Assembly: GCF_900451195.1 (NCBI RefSeq)
Contig: NZ_UGHR01000001.1
Span: 1,426,001 to 1,490,000 of the forward strand
Length of the DNA stretch: 64,000 nt
Reading direction: 5' to 3'
DNA from: Iodobacter fluviatilis
GTDB lineage: Bacteria; Pseudomonadota; Gammaproteobacteria; Burkholderiales; Chitinibacteraceae
Positions 17,034 to 26,263 of this stretch are shown here, one piece after another (position 1 is the stretch's first letter; the number at the start of each line of letters is the position of its first letter). A program made the translations under genes and the position numbers. Under the pieces are notes generated by a model. The model did no database searches. It saw only the letters and a list, made by a program, of their open reading frames with translations, and had not been told where the DNA came from.

Positions 17034-18626
17034 TTAACGTGGGCGAAAACGAATTCCAAGGCCATTGATATATTCGCTGCTATGGCCAAAAAAGCTGATG
17101 ATTTCATTTTGTGGTGGTGCTGTAAAACTGAATGTTTTTAAATTACTCATCGATTCTGCTTTACCAATAGCGGGCAATAAACGTTTATTGGTGCGAATTT
17201 TAAGCTGCGCAATGCAAGTAACATTGCCAAATTTATATTGCCCGAATTGCCCCGATACCTCCGTAATATATTCATCGCTGGCAAAGGAAATGGTGGTTAG
17301 CTGCCCGCCATTGCCACCATGCTGTGGCATGGTTTGCGTGTCGTATACCGCTTGTATGGCATCAATCACCCAGTCAGAGCGAATATAAAGCTGTGAGAGT
17401 CTGGCATTGGCCGCCGGATGATCGTCAAAATTTCTGCTTTGTTCACCTGCCGGGCCTTCCTGCCAGCGCGCCAGCCATTCTTCACGAATTTGTGCTTTAA
17501 AGTCTGAATAGGCCCAATCCGAATCCGGATCAAATTGCTTAATCTGCCCATTTTCAATGTAATCAAAGTATTCATAGTGTTGGGTATCATCTGCTTCGTA
17601 GCGATAAGATTGAATCGTTGCGCAGAATTGATCACCCTTGGGCTTGGGGTTAAATAATTGGTGAATCTGATAATAATCCGGGGTCAGAAAGGTAACTTCA
17701 TCGGTCTGGATAATCACTTTTCCCCATGGTGTTAAAAGCTGGGGGCTGAGCGCTGCAAACAAGGAAACCTGAATTTGCCCGTACAGCACTTTGATCACGG
17801 CACAGGCATCGCCATGGTCGTGAATGGGCGAGCCATTGCCTGCAGGCCATATTTCTAACACATAGGGCTGGCCGGGTGAATCGCCCAGATTGGTATCAAT
17901 GGTGACGCGCAGATAGCCAAATTCGGCTGGTTTTTCTGCTAATTTTTTGTAGCAAATACAATCTGGCGTCAGGATGGAGTGCTGAATCGCTTCGGGGAAA
18001 TCAGGAAAATCAGCCGGGCGCAGGCTCATGCTTTTACCGGCAACATTGGCATAGAGCCGTTGGCAAGCTTCTGGCAGATCCGCAATCACACTGATTTTGT
18101 TGTCGGCCAGCAGCTCCAGCGTTACATCGTCCATAGAAACAATATGCGGCGAAGGATCAAGGTTTACAGGGATGGCCAGTAGCTGCAGCTTGCTGACTTC
18201 CGTGTTTTGAATATTAATCGTATTGATTTCTGCTGTACTCAGTTGCTTATCTGATGCCTGTGCCCAGCTGTATTCAAAAAGCATCAGCGTGCGCAGCATT
18301 TCGCCCTTACCGTAGCGTATCCGTTTGTTATTGCTGTCGAGGCTAAGCCAATAGGGTTGCAGCTCGCCGCTTGGGTTGAGCCCAACCCCGGATTTTTTGG
18401 AAATTTCAACGCCGTTATAGAGAAGGCGAACGCCACTGGTTTCAATCTCTAGGCGGACAGTGTTGCTATTGTCGCTTTTCAGTTCGATAGCAAAGGCATT
18501 GAATGAGGCGGGTTGAACCGAAACTGTTCCTTGTCCTTTGACCGGAAACTTGGCCGTGTTGCTGCCCTCAAACGAGCTATGGATCAGTTGCTGCACTTGC
18601 TGGTGTGGCGTGGTAGCGAGCTTCAT
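17034..18626 (-). CDS. Cysteine-dioxygenase-type cupin fused to a jacalin-like lectin domain
   Basis: 530 residues, no signal peptide seen. Residues about 40-125 (PYWLSLDSNNKRIRYGKGEM) resemble farnesoic-acid-O-methyltransferase-like (FAMeT) domains. Residues about 200-390 resemble type I cysteine dioxygenase, with SPIHDHGDACAVIKVLYG giving His269 and His271 and the third iron-ligand His322 in YYQIHQLFNP. Residues about 412-530 look like a jacalin-type lectin (SDWVIDAIQAVY, GGNGGQ, C-terminal INGLGIRF). Known dioxygenases are single domains of about 200 residues, so this may be a carbohydrate-targeted thiol dioxygenase or an inactive binding protein. It stands alone. Confidence 0.7.
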   Translation of the reverse strand: MKLATTPHQQVQQLIHSSFEGSNTAKFPVKGQGTVSVQPASFNAFAIELKSDNSNTVRLEIETSGVRLLYNGVEISKKSGVGLNPSGELQPYWLSLDSNNKRIRYGKGEMLRTLMLFEYSWAQASDKQLSTAEINTINIQNTEVSKLQLLAIPVNLDPSPHIVSMDDVTLELLADNKISVIADLPEACQRLYANVAGKSMSLRPADFPDFPEAIQHSILTPDCICYKKLAEKPAEFGYLRVTIDTNLGDSPGQPYVLEIWPAGNGSPIHDHGDACAVIKVLYGQIQVSLFAALSPQLLTPWGKVIIQTDEVTFLTPDYYQIHQLFNPKPKGDQFCATIQSYRYEADDTQHYEYFDYIENGQIKQFDPDSDWAYSDFKAQIREEWLARWQEGPAGEQSRNFDDHPAANARLSQLYIRSDWVIDAIQAVYDTQTMPQHGGNGGQLTTISFASDEYITEVSGQFGQYKFGNVTCIAQLKIRTNKRLLPAIGKAESMSNLKTFSFTAPPQNEIISFFGHSSEYINGLGIRFRPR

Positions 18627-18766
18627 TTTGACCTCTTAAAAGTGGTTTTCATTGAGCCAGATCGGGGGGCACGTGCCCACAGCAGGCCTAGGGCGATTTA
18701 AATCGCTGCTAAATGGACGTATTAAGTCTGTAATCCATCCTGTTGAAAGAGTCGGATCTATATTTT

Positions 18767-18802
18767 GTAAGAATATTTTATTTTTGTTTACAATATTCTT
18801 AC
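18767..18802. promoter_or_regulatory. Perfect 11-bp inverted repeat, possible operator
   Basis: GTAAGAATATT (18767-18777) and AATATTCTTAC (18792-18802) are perfectly complementary around a 14-bp spacer. It lies about 140 bp upstream of the cupin-lectin start on the minus strand. It could be a regulator binding site; it lacks the GC-rich stem of an intrinsic terminator. Confidence 0.4.
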
Positions 18803-18959
18803 TTTATTTAAATCTTAGAAATGATGATAGTTCTTAATTTTTGCTTTGCTAAAAAAAGATGAGGCAACAGAGTCTGGGCGTAGCAAGCCGCTTATTTGCG
18901 TGCAGCAAAATATGATCTGTAAGGGGGAAGGGTTGTTTCGCAGGCGGGCAGCGGGTATA

Positions 18960-18991
18960 AAAAAACCTAGGCCTTGCAGCCTAGGTTTTTT
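18960..18991 (-). terminator. Intrinsic terminator of metNIQ
   Basis: AAAAAACCTAGGC (18960-18972) pairs with GCCTAGGTTTTTT (18979-18991) around a 6-base loop. It lies 21 bp past the metQ stop. On the minus strand the hairpin ends in a T run, as expected for Rho-independent termination. Confidence 0.85.
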
Positions 18992-19012
18992 TAAGGGCGG
19001 GTTATTCAGGCA

Positions 19013-19786
19013 TTAAAACGCTGGAACAATCGCGCCTTTGTATTTTTCAGTAATGAATGTTTTAACAGCCGGGCTGTTTAAAGCAGCAATCAGTTTTTTC
19101 ATGGCTGGGCTGGCTGCGTTATCAGGGCGGGCCACAAGGATGTTGGCGTAAGGTGATTGTGCACCTTCAATGGCCAGCGCATCTTTGCTTGGATTGAGAT
19201 TGGCGGCAAGGGCGTAGTTGGTGTTGATGAGGGCTAAATCAACTTGGGTCAGTACGCGTGGCAGCGTGGCGGCTTCCAGCTCGCGGAATTTCAGCTTTTT
19301 GCTGTTTTCTACGATATCGCGGCTGGTAGACAGGATGTTTTTGCTGTCTTTTAGCTTAATGATGCCTGCTTTTTCCAGCAGCAAGAGTGCTCGGCCGCCG
19401 TTAGTGGCATCGTTAGGAATCGCTACGGTTGCGCCTTCGCTCAGGTCTTTCAGCGATTTTACTTTGCTGGAATAAGCACCAAATGGCTCAACATGCACCA
19501 GTGCCACGCTTTGCAGGCGGGTACCTTTACCTTTATTGAATTCATCCAGATATGGCTTGTGTTGGAAGAAATTTGCGTCCAAGCGTTTTTCTGCTAATTG
19601 CACATTAGGCTGAACATAATCAGTAAATACTTTGATTTTCAGATCTACGCCTTCTTTAGCCAGCTGTGGTTTTACAAATTCCAGCAGCTCGGCATGAGGA
19701 ACTGCCGTTGCGCCAATAGTCAGTGTATCTGCGGCTTGTGCATTAAAAGCTAAGGCCGCTGTAAGTAGCGCAATGATCTTTTTCAT
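19013..19786 (-). CDS. metQ: Methionine ABC transporter substrate-binding protein
   Basis: 257 residues with a Sec signal peptide (MKKIIALLTAALAFNAQA). The signal lacks an obvious lipobox Cys, unlike E. coli MetQ. Family motifs are TIGATAVPHAELLE, DYVQPNVQL, DANFFQHKPYLDEFN and VAIPNDATNGGRALLLLE. It binds methionine in the periplasm and feeds MetI/MetN. It is the last gene of a metN-metI-metQ operon and is followed by a strong terminator. Confidence 0.95.
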   Translation of the reverse strand: MKKIIALLTAALAFNAQAADTLTIGATAVPHAELLEFVKPQLAKEGVDLKIKVFTDYVQPNVQLAEKRLDANFFQHKPYLDEFNKGKGTRLQSVALVHVEPFGAYSSKVKSLKDLSEGATVAIPNDATNGGRALLLLEKAGIIKLKDSKNILSTSRDIVENSKKLKFRELEAATLPRVLTQVDLALINTNYALAANLNPSKDALAIEGAQSPYANILVARPDNAASPAMKKLIAALNSPAVKTFITEKYKGAIVPAF

Positions 19787-19872
19787 AAAAGTTTATTCCC
19801 TTGTAAGGTAAACATCAAAAAAGCAGTTTGTATTTTAAGGCTTAAGACATCGTCTGGCGTAAAAGTTCTGGT

Positions 19873-20547
19873 TTATTTGCGGCTGAAATGGCTAACCAAA
19901 CGATCGCCGATCATTTGTAAAATCTGTACCAGAATTAGCAGCAGGATCACCGTGACCACCATCACGTCGGTCTGAAAGCGCTGGTAGCCAAATCGAATCG
20001 CCAGATCACCCAAGCCGCCACCACCGATCACACCAGACATCGCGGCATAGGAAACAAGGGTAATGGCGGTGACAGTAATGGCCGCCCAAATACCCGGCAG
20101 GGCTTCGGGCAGCAGGGCGCCAAATACAATTTGCCTTGTGCTTGCGCCCATAGACTGAGTAGCTTCAATAATGCCCCGGTCTACTTCACGTAAGGCGGTT
20201 TCAACTAAGCGGGCAAAGAAGGGCGTTGCGCCAACCACCAGCGGCGGGATTGCGCCTGCTACGCCCAGTGAAGTGCCTGCAATCAATACTGTAAACGGAA
20301 TCATGATAATCAGTAAGATCACAAACGGCACAGAGCGCAGTACATTTACAAGAAAAGATAAAACCCCGTAAACCGCAGGCTGATCAAGCAGCTGGCGCTT
20401 GCCTGTTAAAAACAGCAGAACACCCAGTGGCAGGCCAAGCACCAGCGTAAACACTAAGGAGCCAGCCAGCATCAGCAGCGTGTCTTGCCCTGCCAGCCAG
20501 ATTTCTGCCCAATCAATATTGGCGGTCAGTTGATTAAAGAGTTCCAT
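19873..20547 (-). CDS. metI: Methionine ABC transporter permease
   Basis: 224 residues with five to six TM helices and the ABC permease EAA-loop region (EALPGIWAAITVTAITLVSYA). It includes the MetI-typical stretch SGVIGGGGLGDLAIRFGYQRF. The start codon overlaps the metN stop by one base (TAATG), giving translational coupling. It forms the membrane pore of the methionine importer. Confidence 0.95.
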   Translation of the reverse strand: MELFNQLTANIDWAEIWLAGQDTLLMLAGSLVFTLVLGLPLGVLLFLTGKRQLLDQPAVYGVLSFLVNVLRSVPFVILLIIMIPFTVLIAGTSLGVAGAIPPLVVGATPFFARLVETALREVDRGIIEATQSMGASTRQIVFGALLPEALPGIWAAITVTAITLVSYAAMSGVIGGGGLGDLAIRFGYQRFQTDVMVVTVILLLILVQILQMIGDRLVSHFSRK

Positions 20548-21554
20548 TAGCGTAATACCTCTACATCGATGCCTTCCGCGCTAAAGCGGGCGAGGGCAGC
20601 GTCTACATCACGGCCGCTCAGGGCAAGGGTAAGCTGGCCGCAAGGCGTATCTTTAATGCGCTCGATACGGCCGGCTAAAATACTAAAATCTACCGCGCAA
20701 TCTCTGGCTACTGAGCCCAGAATCGGCTGGTATGTTGAATTGCCAATAAAGGTCAGGCGTACGATTTTGCCTTCAACGTGCTTGTAATCATCGTACTGTT
20801 TGTTTTCATCGATATGCTCGGATTCGAAAACAAAGCGGCGGGTAGTGGGGTGCTTGGGGTGTAAAAACACCTGCGTAACCGGCCCTTCTTCCACAATCAG
20901 GCCACCATCAATCACGGCCACGCGATCGCAAATCGTGCGGATCACATCCATTTCATGCGTGATCAAAACAATGGTCAGGCCCAGCTGCTTATTAATATCC
21001 AGCAGTAATTGCAAAACAGATTGCGTGGTTTGCGGATCAAGCGCGCTGGTGGCTTCGTCGCAAAGCAGCACTTTGGGGCGGTTAGCTAGGGCGCGGGCAA
21101 TACCGACGCGCTGCTTTTGCCCGCCGGATAGTTGTGCCGGGTATTTATCGCGATGATCGGTAAGGCCTACGAGGGCCAGTAATTCATCAACACGCTGCGC
21201 GATTTGGGCCTTGTTGAGCGTGCCGGCAATTTTTAGTGGAAAGGCAACGTTTTCGCCTATGGTTTTGGAGCCCAGCAAATTAAAGTGCTGGAAAATCATG
21301 CCAACCTGCTGGCGCAGGCCACGCAGGGCCGAAGCGTTCAGCTCAGTTACATCATCGCCATCGAGCAAAATGCGCCCGCCAGTAGGGCGCTCTAATAAAT
21401 TGATCAGGCGGATCAGCGTGGATTTACCCGCGCCGGAGTGGCCGATAATGCCAAATACAGAACCTGCGGTAATCGATAAAGACACACCAGCAAGTGCCGG
21501 GATATCGTGGCCATCGACCCGATAAGCCTTGCTGACGTTTTCAAGTTTAATCAC
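20547..21554 (-). CDS. metN: Methionine ABC transporter ATP-binding protein
   Basis: 335 residues from the GTG at 21554 ([11 protein letters not shown], matching MIKLSNI of E. coli MetN); an in-frame TTG 30 bp upstream is less likely. Walker [10 protein letters not shown], signature [10 protein letters not shown], Walker [13 protein letters not shown] and H-loop LITHEMD are intact. A C-terminal ACT-like NIL domain (about 265-335) would bind methionine and shut down uptake when the cell is replete. Confidence 0.95.
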   Translation of the reverse strand: MIKLENVSKAYRVDGHDIPALAGVSLSITAGSVFGIIGHSGAGKSTLIRLINLLERPTGGRILLDGDDVTELNASALRGLRQQVGMIFQHFNLLGSKTIGENVAFPLKIAGTLNKAQIAQRVDELLALVGLTDHRDKYPAQLSGGQKQRVGIARALANRPKVLLCDEATSALDPQTTQSVLQLLLDINKQLGLTIVLITHEMDVIRTICDRVAVIDGGLIVEEGPVTQVFLHPKHPTTRRFVFESEHIDENKQYDDYKHVEGKIVRLTFIGNSTYQPILGSVARDCAVDFSILAGRIERIKDTPCGQLTLALSGRDVDAALARFSAEGIDVEVLR

Positions 21555-22018
21555 TGTAGTGCAAACCTTATGGGCCAGCAGCAAGCCATGCTTAAGGCTG
21601 ATCTGCTGTGGAAAAAGCGGCTTTGTTTATCGCTCATTTTTGCAGGCAAAGTGGGGAGTCATCACCACAAACGCTTTGCAAAAAATGAATGAAGTTTGTC
21701 TAAAACCGGTTTTTTCCGCTGCGATCGCTTAAGGGAGGCAAGGCTGCCAGATTTAAAAAATAGCAGGGGATTCTAAAGCCCAAACAAATAATCCCAAAAC
21801 CCTTAATCAGCTAAGTTAAGTCTAATAAAGCATAAAACGGCCAGACAGGGCGCTGTCGAGCCGTTTAATTGAGTCCTTTACGTCTTTCTGGGGGATTTAG
21901 TAATAAATACCACGAAGAATGCCGGTGCTCAGGCGTAAGGATTATACCTGTTTCCCCGCCCCTTGCCGCCATAGAATTCAGCCATGCAAGGTAGGGTGAT
22001 CTTTTTAAGTCCGCCTGA
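21555..22018. other. Intergenic region, metN promoter side
   Basis: 464 bp between two minus-strand genes. It should carry the metNIQ promoter. A hairpin at 21836-21866 (AAACGGC with GCCGTTT) may terminate the kinase transcript. No SAM riboswitch or coding region was recognised. Confidence 0.4.
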
Positions 22019-24781
22019 TCAGGATGACTGATTTTTCTGTAGCTGGCTTAAGGCCGCTTTTATCTCTGCCTGTGCCTGCAAGCGGATGGCGGGATCATCG
22101 GGCTTATTTTCTAATTGCCCAAGGCAATGGCTTAAGCGATTTGCTCCAATTTGCCCTGCAATACCTTTGGCACTGTGGGCATGCCGCTGGCGGTTTTCAA
22201 AGATCGACTCTTCTGTTAGCTGGGTAAAGAGCAGCGTAATTCTGTCTAGGCCTCTTTGTGCAACTTTGATACATTTTTCGGGGGGATAAGCCAAAGCCTG
22301 TGCGACCTGTTCCAAATCTAGGATGGCCAGTTCCGGCGCCTGGTTTGCCGTGGCTACCGTTTGGGCTAAGGCGGCAAAGAGGGTGGTGCGGTGGAAAGGT
22401 TTTTCTATCCACTGGTCGATACCCGCTGCAGCGAGGTCTGCTTGATTGGGTGAATGCCCTGCGCTGACCAGTAAGATCCGGCCTTTGAAATGTAGGGCTC
22501 GTAAGCTTTTGGAAACCTGCATGCCGTTCATAAGCGGCATATGGTAATCCAGCAGTACGGTATCAATCGGGCCCGCTGTACGCCAGGCGCTCAGGGCGGA
22601 AAGGCCGTCTTCACAGGCGATAACCTCAGCGCCTGCGGTATGGAGTAGTTCATTCAGTAATTCGCGGTTAATTTCTTGGTCTTCAGCAATTAAAATAGTT
22701 TGCCCGTCCAGCCTGATGGTTTCAGCACTGTACAGCGGCGTCAGGGAGCCTGTGGCCTTGCTTTGTACAGGCACGCAAACGGTGAAATCAGCGCCTTTTC
22801 CTAGTTCGCTTTTTAGGGAAATGCTGCCACCCATCAATTGTGCAAAGTCTTTGCAAATTGATAAGCCTAAGCCCGCGCCCCCAGCGCGTTTTCCCAGCCA
22901 GGTTTGCTCGAAAGGTGCAAATACTTTCTGGCAATCTGCTTCGGCAATACCCGGGCCGGTATCAATGACTTCGGCCATTAAGCAGGATTGACCGTTTATT
23001 TGCTCAAGGCTGAGAGACAAGCGCACACTGCCTTGCTCTGTAAACTTAATGGCATTGCCAACTAAATTAACCAATATCTGGCGTAATTTACCCGTGTCTA
23101 ATACAAAATCACCCTGTAATTCAGAATGAATAGTAAAGCTGATATTTTTTGATTTAGCCTGCTCTTCAAAAAGCGATTTTAATTGCCGGACTAAAACCTC
23201 AATTGAAATTGTGCTTTCATCCAGCTGGGCAAGGCCCACTTCTAATTTGCTGACATTAAGCACATTTCCAATCAAGCTTAATAAGTAATCGCCGCTGTCT
23301 GCAATATGCGACAAGCTTTGCTGCTGGGCTGTATTGAGCGTGTTGTCGTGTTTCAGCCTGTCTACATAGCCCAGAATAGAAGTCAGCGGCGTGCGGATCT
23401 CGTGGCTAACATGGGCAAGGAAATTGCCCTTGGCAAGATTGCCCGCTTCTGCATCGCGTCGGGCCAAATCCAGCTCGTGCGTTCGCTGCATCACCAGTGC
23501 TTCCAGCTCTGAGGCTTCTCTTTCTAATTGCAGGCGATAGGCGTGTTCAAGGCGTTCTTTCTGCCGATTTATTTCTGCCACGCGTAGCGCCATTGCGGCG
23601 CTGAATAATAAAATTTCAATGACAATGCCAACAGAATTGTAGCGATAGCTTAATGGCGTATGGTCTATCAGGCCAAAGCCACGTAAGCCCCAGGTTACCG
23701 TGATCGAAACTGTATAAATAGTCCATGCCAGTGCAAATAATCTGGCCCCGGAAACCCTGTAACGCACCGCATATAAACTGGCCGCAATATGGAGTAAAAA
23801 TCCTGCGCCGCCCATTTCTAAAGCCAGCAAGGTAAACTGGGTAAAACCAAATAGCGCTGCTGCGCTGCTGATAGCGCCGCAGGCAATAATGGCTTTTAAC
23901 CCAATATCAAGCCTTGGTGTGATTTGTGAAGTTTTTAAATAGAGCCGTACAAATTGGGCGGCACAAATATAATAAAAGCCACTTAATATATATAAAAGAG
24001 TAAGGCTGTATTGCCCCTGCCATAAATATAAGGGCATTAAACCTGTAGCACTTAAATGGGCAAGGGTCAGGGTAATTAAATTAAGGCCGTAAAATAAAAA
24101 GGTCTGATCTCTGGCGGCAGAAAAAACAGCTAAGGCAGCAAAAGAAACTAAAAGCATGATGCCGAGCATGGCACCCCAAAGCAGCATTTCCCGATTATTG
24201 GCACGCAGAAATTCTTTTTCTCCCCATATCCGGACATCAGAAACAATGGGCCCCGCCATATCTTCTTCTTCGCTGTAAACCACCCGCATCAGCACTTCCA
24301 GCTGAGTATTGGCCTGAATTTTTTGCAAGAAAATAGGGCGCACTGTGGCTAAGGGGCGGCTGTACTCGCTTTGAGCGGCATTAAAGTGCTGGCTTTTCCA
24401 TGGCTCACCCTTTTGACGCGTGTAAAGGGTGACCCCGCCGATTTGCGCCTCGGTATATTCAAGATAATGGCTAATGGGGCTGGGGCTGGGATTATCCAGG
24501 CGAAACGAAAACCAGACTGCATTACGGGAGTAGCCCAGCACATGCAGCAGGCCTTTGGGAGTGTGAAACTGGCCGGTATCGCGCTGTTTTTCTGCTCCGT
24601 GCACATCAAGGCGGCGGCTTGGGTCTTGCCACACTTTCAGCTCATGCTCGATCTGAACACCCGCCATGCCCTCGTTTACCGTGAATGCCTGAGCCTGGCC
24701 AAATAGAAACATAGCCAGACATGGCCCAAGCCAGTATCGGGAGATAGTCCTGAGAAGAGAATGGAGTGTCAGGATATACAA
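22019..24781 (-). CDS. Hybrid sensor histidine kinase: 7TMR-DISM, HisKA, HATPase, REC, Hpt
   Basis: 920 residues. Signal peptide (to about 32), a periplasmic 7TMR-DISMED2 beta domain (about 40-185), a seven-helix DISM membrane block (about 198-400) and a coiled coil follow in order. The kinase has the phospho-accepting His460 in FLAHVSHEIRTPLTS and an HATPase with N-box LVNLVGNAIKF and DTGPGIAEAD. A receiver has Asp745 in LLDYHMPLMNGMQ, and a C-terminal Hpt has His869 in RHAHSAKGIAG. It is a complete phosphorelay in one chain. The periplasmic domain suggests binding of a carbohydrate-like or cell-wall ligand. It follows a small membrane-protein gene by 3 bp. Confidence 0.93.
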   Translation of the reverse strand: MYILTLHSLLRTISRYWLGPCLAMFLFGQAQAFTVNEGMAGVQIEHELKVWQDPSRRLDVHGAEKQRDTGQFHTPKGLLHVLGYSRNAVWFSFRLDNPSPSPISHYLEYTEAQIGGVTLYTRQKGEPWKSQHFNAAQSEYSRPLATVRPIFLQKIQANTQLEVLMRVVYSEEEDMAGPIVSDVRIWGEKEFLRANNREMLLWGAMLGIMLLVSFAALAVFSAARDQTFLFYGLNLITLTLAHLSATGLMPLYLWQGQYSLTLLYILSGFYYICAAQFVRLYLKTSQITPRLDIGLKAIIACGAISSAAALFGFTQFTLLALEMGGAGFLLHIAASLYAVRYRVSGARLFALAWTIYTVSITVTWGLRGFGLIDHTPLSYRYNSVGIVIEILLFSAAMALRVAEINRQKERLEHAYRLQLEREASELEALVMQRTHELDLARRDAEAGNLAKGNFLAHVSHEIRTPLTSILGYVDRLKHDNTLNTAQQQSLSHIADSGDYLLSLIGNVLNVSKLEVGLAQLDESTISIEVLVRQLKSLFEEQAKSKNISFTIHSELQGDFVLDTGKLRQILVNLVGNAIKFTEQGSVRLSLSLEQINGQSCLMAEVIDTGPGIAEADCQKVFAPFEQTWLGKRAGGAGLGLSICKDFAQLMGGSISLKSELGKGADFTVCVPVQSKATGSLTPLYSAETIRLDGQTILIAEDQEINRELLNELLHTAGAEVIACEDGLSALSAWRTAGPIDTVLLDYHMPLMNGMQVSKSLRALHFKGRILLVSAGHSPNQADLAAAGIDQWIEKPFHRTTLFAALAQTVATANQAPELAILDLEQVAQALAYPPEKCIKVAQRGLDRITLLFTQLTEESIFENRQRHAHSAKGIAGQIGANRLSHCLGQLENKPDDPAIRLQAQAEIKAALSQLQKNQSS

Positions 24782-24784
24782 GGT

Positions 24785-25063
24785 CTATTTCTTAGTAAAA
24801 GCATGCGATATATTTTCTTTGCCCTGAGTAAAGCTTTCTTCAAAAACAATAAAAAATAACAATGCAAGTAATACTTGCGTTAAAATGGTTAAAGTCGCGA
24901 ATAATGAGAGCGGCATAATACGTGCTTTAGGTGAAAAAAGGCTATAGCGCTTTCTATTGATATGGATATTATTTATTGAAATCGCCTCTAAACCTGACGT
25001 ACTGTTGTCGGCCACTGACTGTTTGTTTGCTTTTTTGGTAAACAAATCATCGTTTTTCACCAT
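24785..25063 (-). CDS. Small single-TM protein coupled to the hybrid kinase
   Basis: 92 residues: a polar N-terminus (about 1-48), one hydrophobic helix (ITLTQ-like segment about 50-75, PLSLFATLTILTQVLLALLF) and a charged tail. Its stop is 3 bp before the kinase start, so the two are almost certainly cotranscribed. I do not recognise a family. It could modulate the sensor kinase, as small membrane proteins often do, but nothing in the sequence proves it. Confidence 0.6.
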   Translation of the reverse strand: MVKNDDLFTKKANKQSVADNSTSGLEAISINNIHINRKRYSLFSPKARIMPLSLFATLTILTQVLLALLFFIVFEESFTQGKENISHAFTKK

Positions 25064-25093
25064 GATCTCTGCAGGAACGCGCGTAAAATTGTG

Positions 25094-26263
25094 ATGCTAC
25101 GAATCAATGCTCCTATCTGGTCTGATGCCACGCTCGACCAACTCAAAATAAGTGCAGATCCTCTCGCAGATCTTTGTATGCGCGATTTGATTCTGAACGG
25201 CAATATCAACAAGGCTAATCAGATTTTGGCTCAGCTGGATACATATATAGCATGGCCTAATGATACCCCACCCAAATTACTGGCTTATTTAGAAGCCACG
25301 GCCAAACTGCCCGATGATGTGGATGCTGCCCGCTTAGAGCGCGCACAACAGTTTTTTACGACCTATGGCATTCCCTTTGGTATCAGCCTGATGTGCCGTT
25401 CTTTGCCTGTGCTTTATGCGGGCCGGGTGGGCGGGGCACAGGTTCTGGCGGCTACCGGCCAGCTTACCGGGCATTTTGAACGCCGTGCTTCTGAAACGCT
25501 GCGCTTTATTCTGAATGTAGCCGAGCCTGGCGGCCTTGATCCCGATGGCAAGGGCTTGCTGACGATTCGCAAAATTCGCCTGATCCATGCCGCTGTACGC
25601 CATTTTGCCCGCTCCAAACAGCGTGGTGCTGCAGAAAACTGGCATGCAGACTGGGGCGTACCGATTAATCAGGAAGAGCTGATCGGCACCATGCTGGCTT
25701 TCTCTCAACAGGCAATCGAAGGCTTGCGTCAGCTGGGGGTTAAGGTCAGTAAAGAGCAGGAAGAAGACCAGCTGTATTTATGGCGGGTAATTGGTGCCGC
25801 ACTCGGCATTCACCCTGAAGCCATGCCGGTGAACATTAATGAAGCGCGCGAAGTATGGCGGGCATTGCAACGCCGTAATTTTGGCCCCTCTGATGCCGGT
25901 AAAATGCTGACCAAAGCCCATGTGGCCTTCTTGCAAGCCAATTTGCCAGATCTGGCTGCAGACCTTGTGCCTGAATTAATGGTCAAGCTGTTAGGTAGCC
26001 GCAATGCCAGCTATCTGGGGCTTAAAAAGCACAATAGCTGGAGCTGGATGATGGATGTGCTGCGCTGGGTTTTCCGCTGGAAAAGCCGCCTAGCTAATAG
26101 CTCGCATACCGTAGAAAGCTTTATGCAAGAATATGGCGAGCACTTTATGGAAGTCTTACAAAAGCACTGGGCCAGCCCCTATTGTGGCCAAGCCTTTCAA
26201 ATCCCCGAACAAATGCGCCCATCCGCAGCACAGTGCCCCATGCTGCAGAGGAGCGAGGCATGA
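25094..26263 (+). CDS. MpaB/DUF2236-family oxygenase-like protein
   Basis: 389 residues from the ATG at 25094. The layout fits oxygenase MpaB/DUF2236 proteins, relatives of the haem enzyme latex-clearing protein: ERAQQFFTTYGIPFG (about 80-95), CRSLPVLYAGRVGGAQVLAATGQL, then RRASETLRFI and RKIRLIHAAVRHFARS. These proteins are haem-binding oxidoreductases, and Lcp cleaves polyisoprene oxidatively. There is no signal peptide. Its stop overlaps the start of a multi-TM gene, which suggests a two-step membrane or lipid reaction. Confidence 0.75.
   Translation: MLRINAPIWSDATLDQLKISADPLADLCMRDLILNGNINKANQILAQLDTYIAWPNDTPPKLLAYLEATAKLPDDVDAARLERAQQFFTTYGIPFGISLMCRSLPVLYAGRVGGAQVLAATGQLTGHFERRASETLRFILNVAEPGGLDPDGKGLLTIRKIRLIHAAVRHFARSKQRGAAENWHADWGVPINQEELIGTMLAFSQQAIEGLRQLGVKVSKEQEEDQLYLWRVIGAALGIHPEAMPVNINEAREVWRALQRRNFGPSDAGKMLTKAHVAFLQANLPDLAADLVPELMVKLLGSRNASYLGLKKHNSWSWMMDVLRWVFRWKSRLANSSHTVESFMQEYGEHFMEVLQKHWASPYCGQAFQIPEQMRPSAAQCPMLQRSEA

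Larger units (their letters stand above)
18627..19012. other. Intergenic region upstream of the cupin-lectin gene
   Basis: 386 bp between two minus-strand genes. It holds the probable promoter of the cupin-lectin gene, an 11-bp AT-rich inverted repeat (18767-18802) and the metQ terminator (18960-18991). No coding sequence is supported. Confidence 0.6.

Noticed and set aside
21555..22018. Possible SAM/methionine riboswitch upstream of metN
   Set aside because: No conserved SAM-riboswitch core could be recognised by eye.
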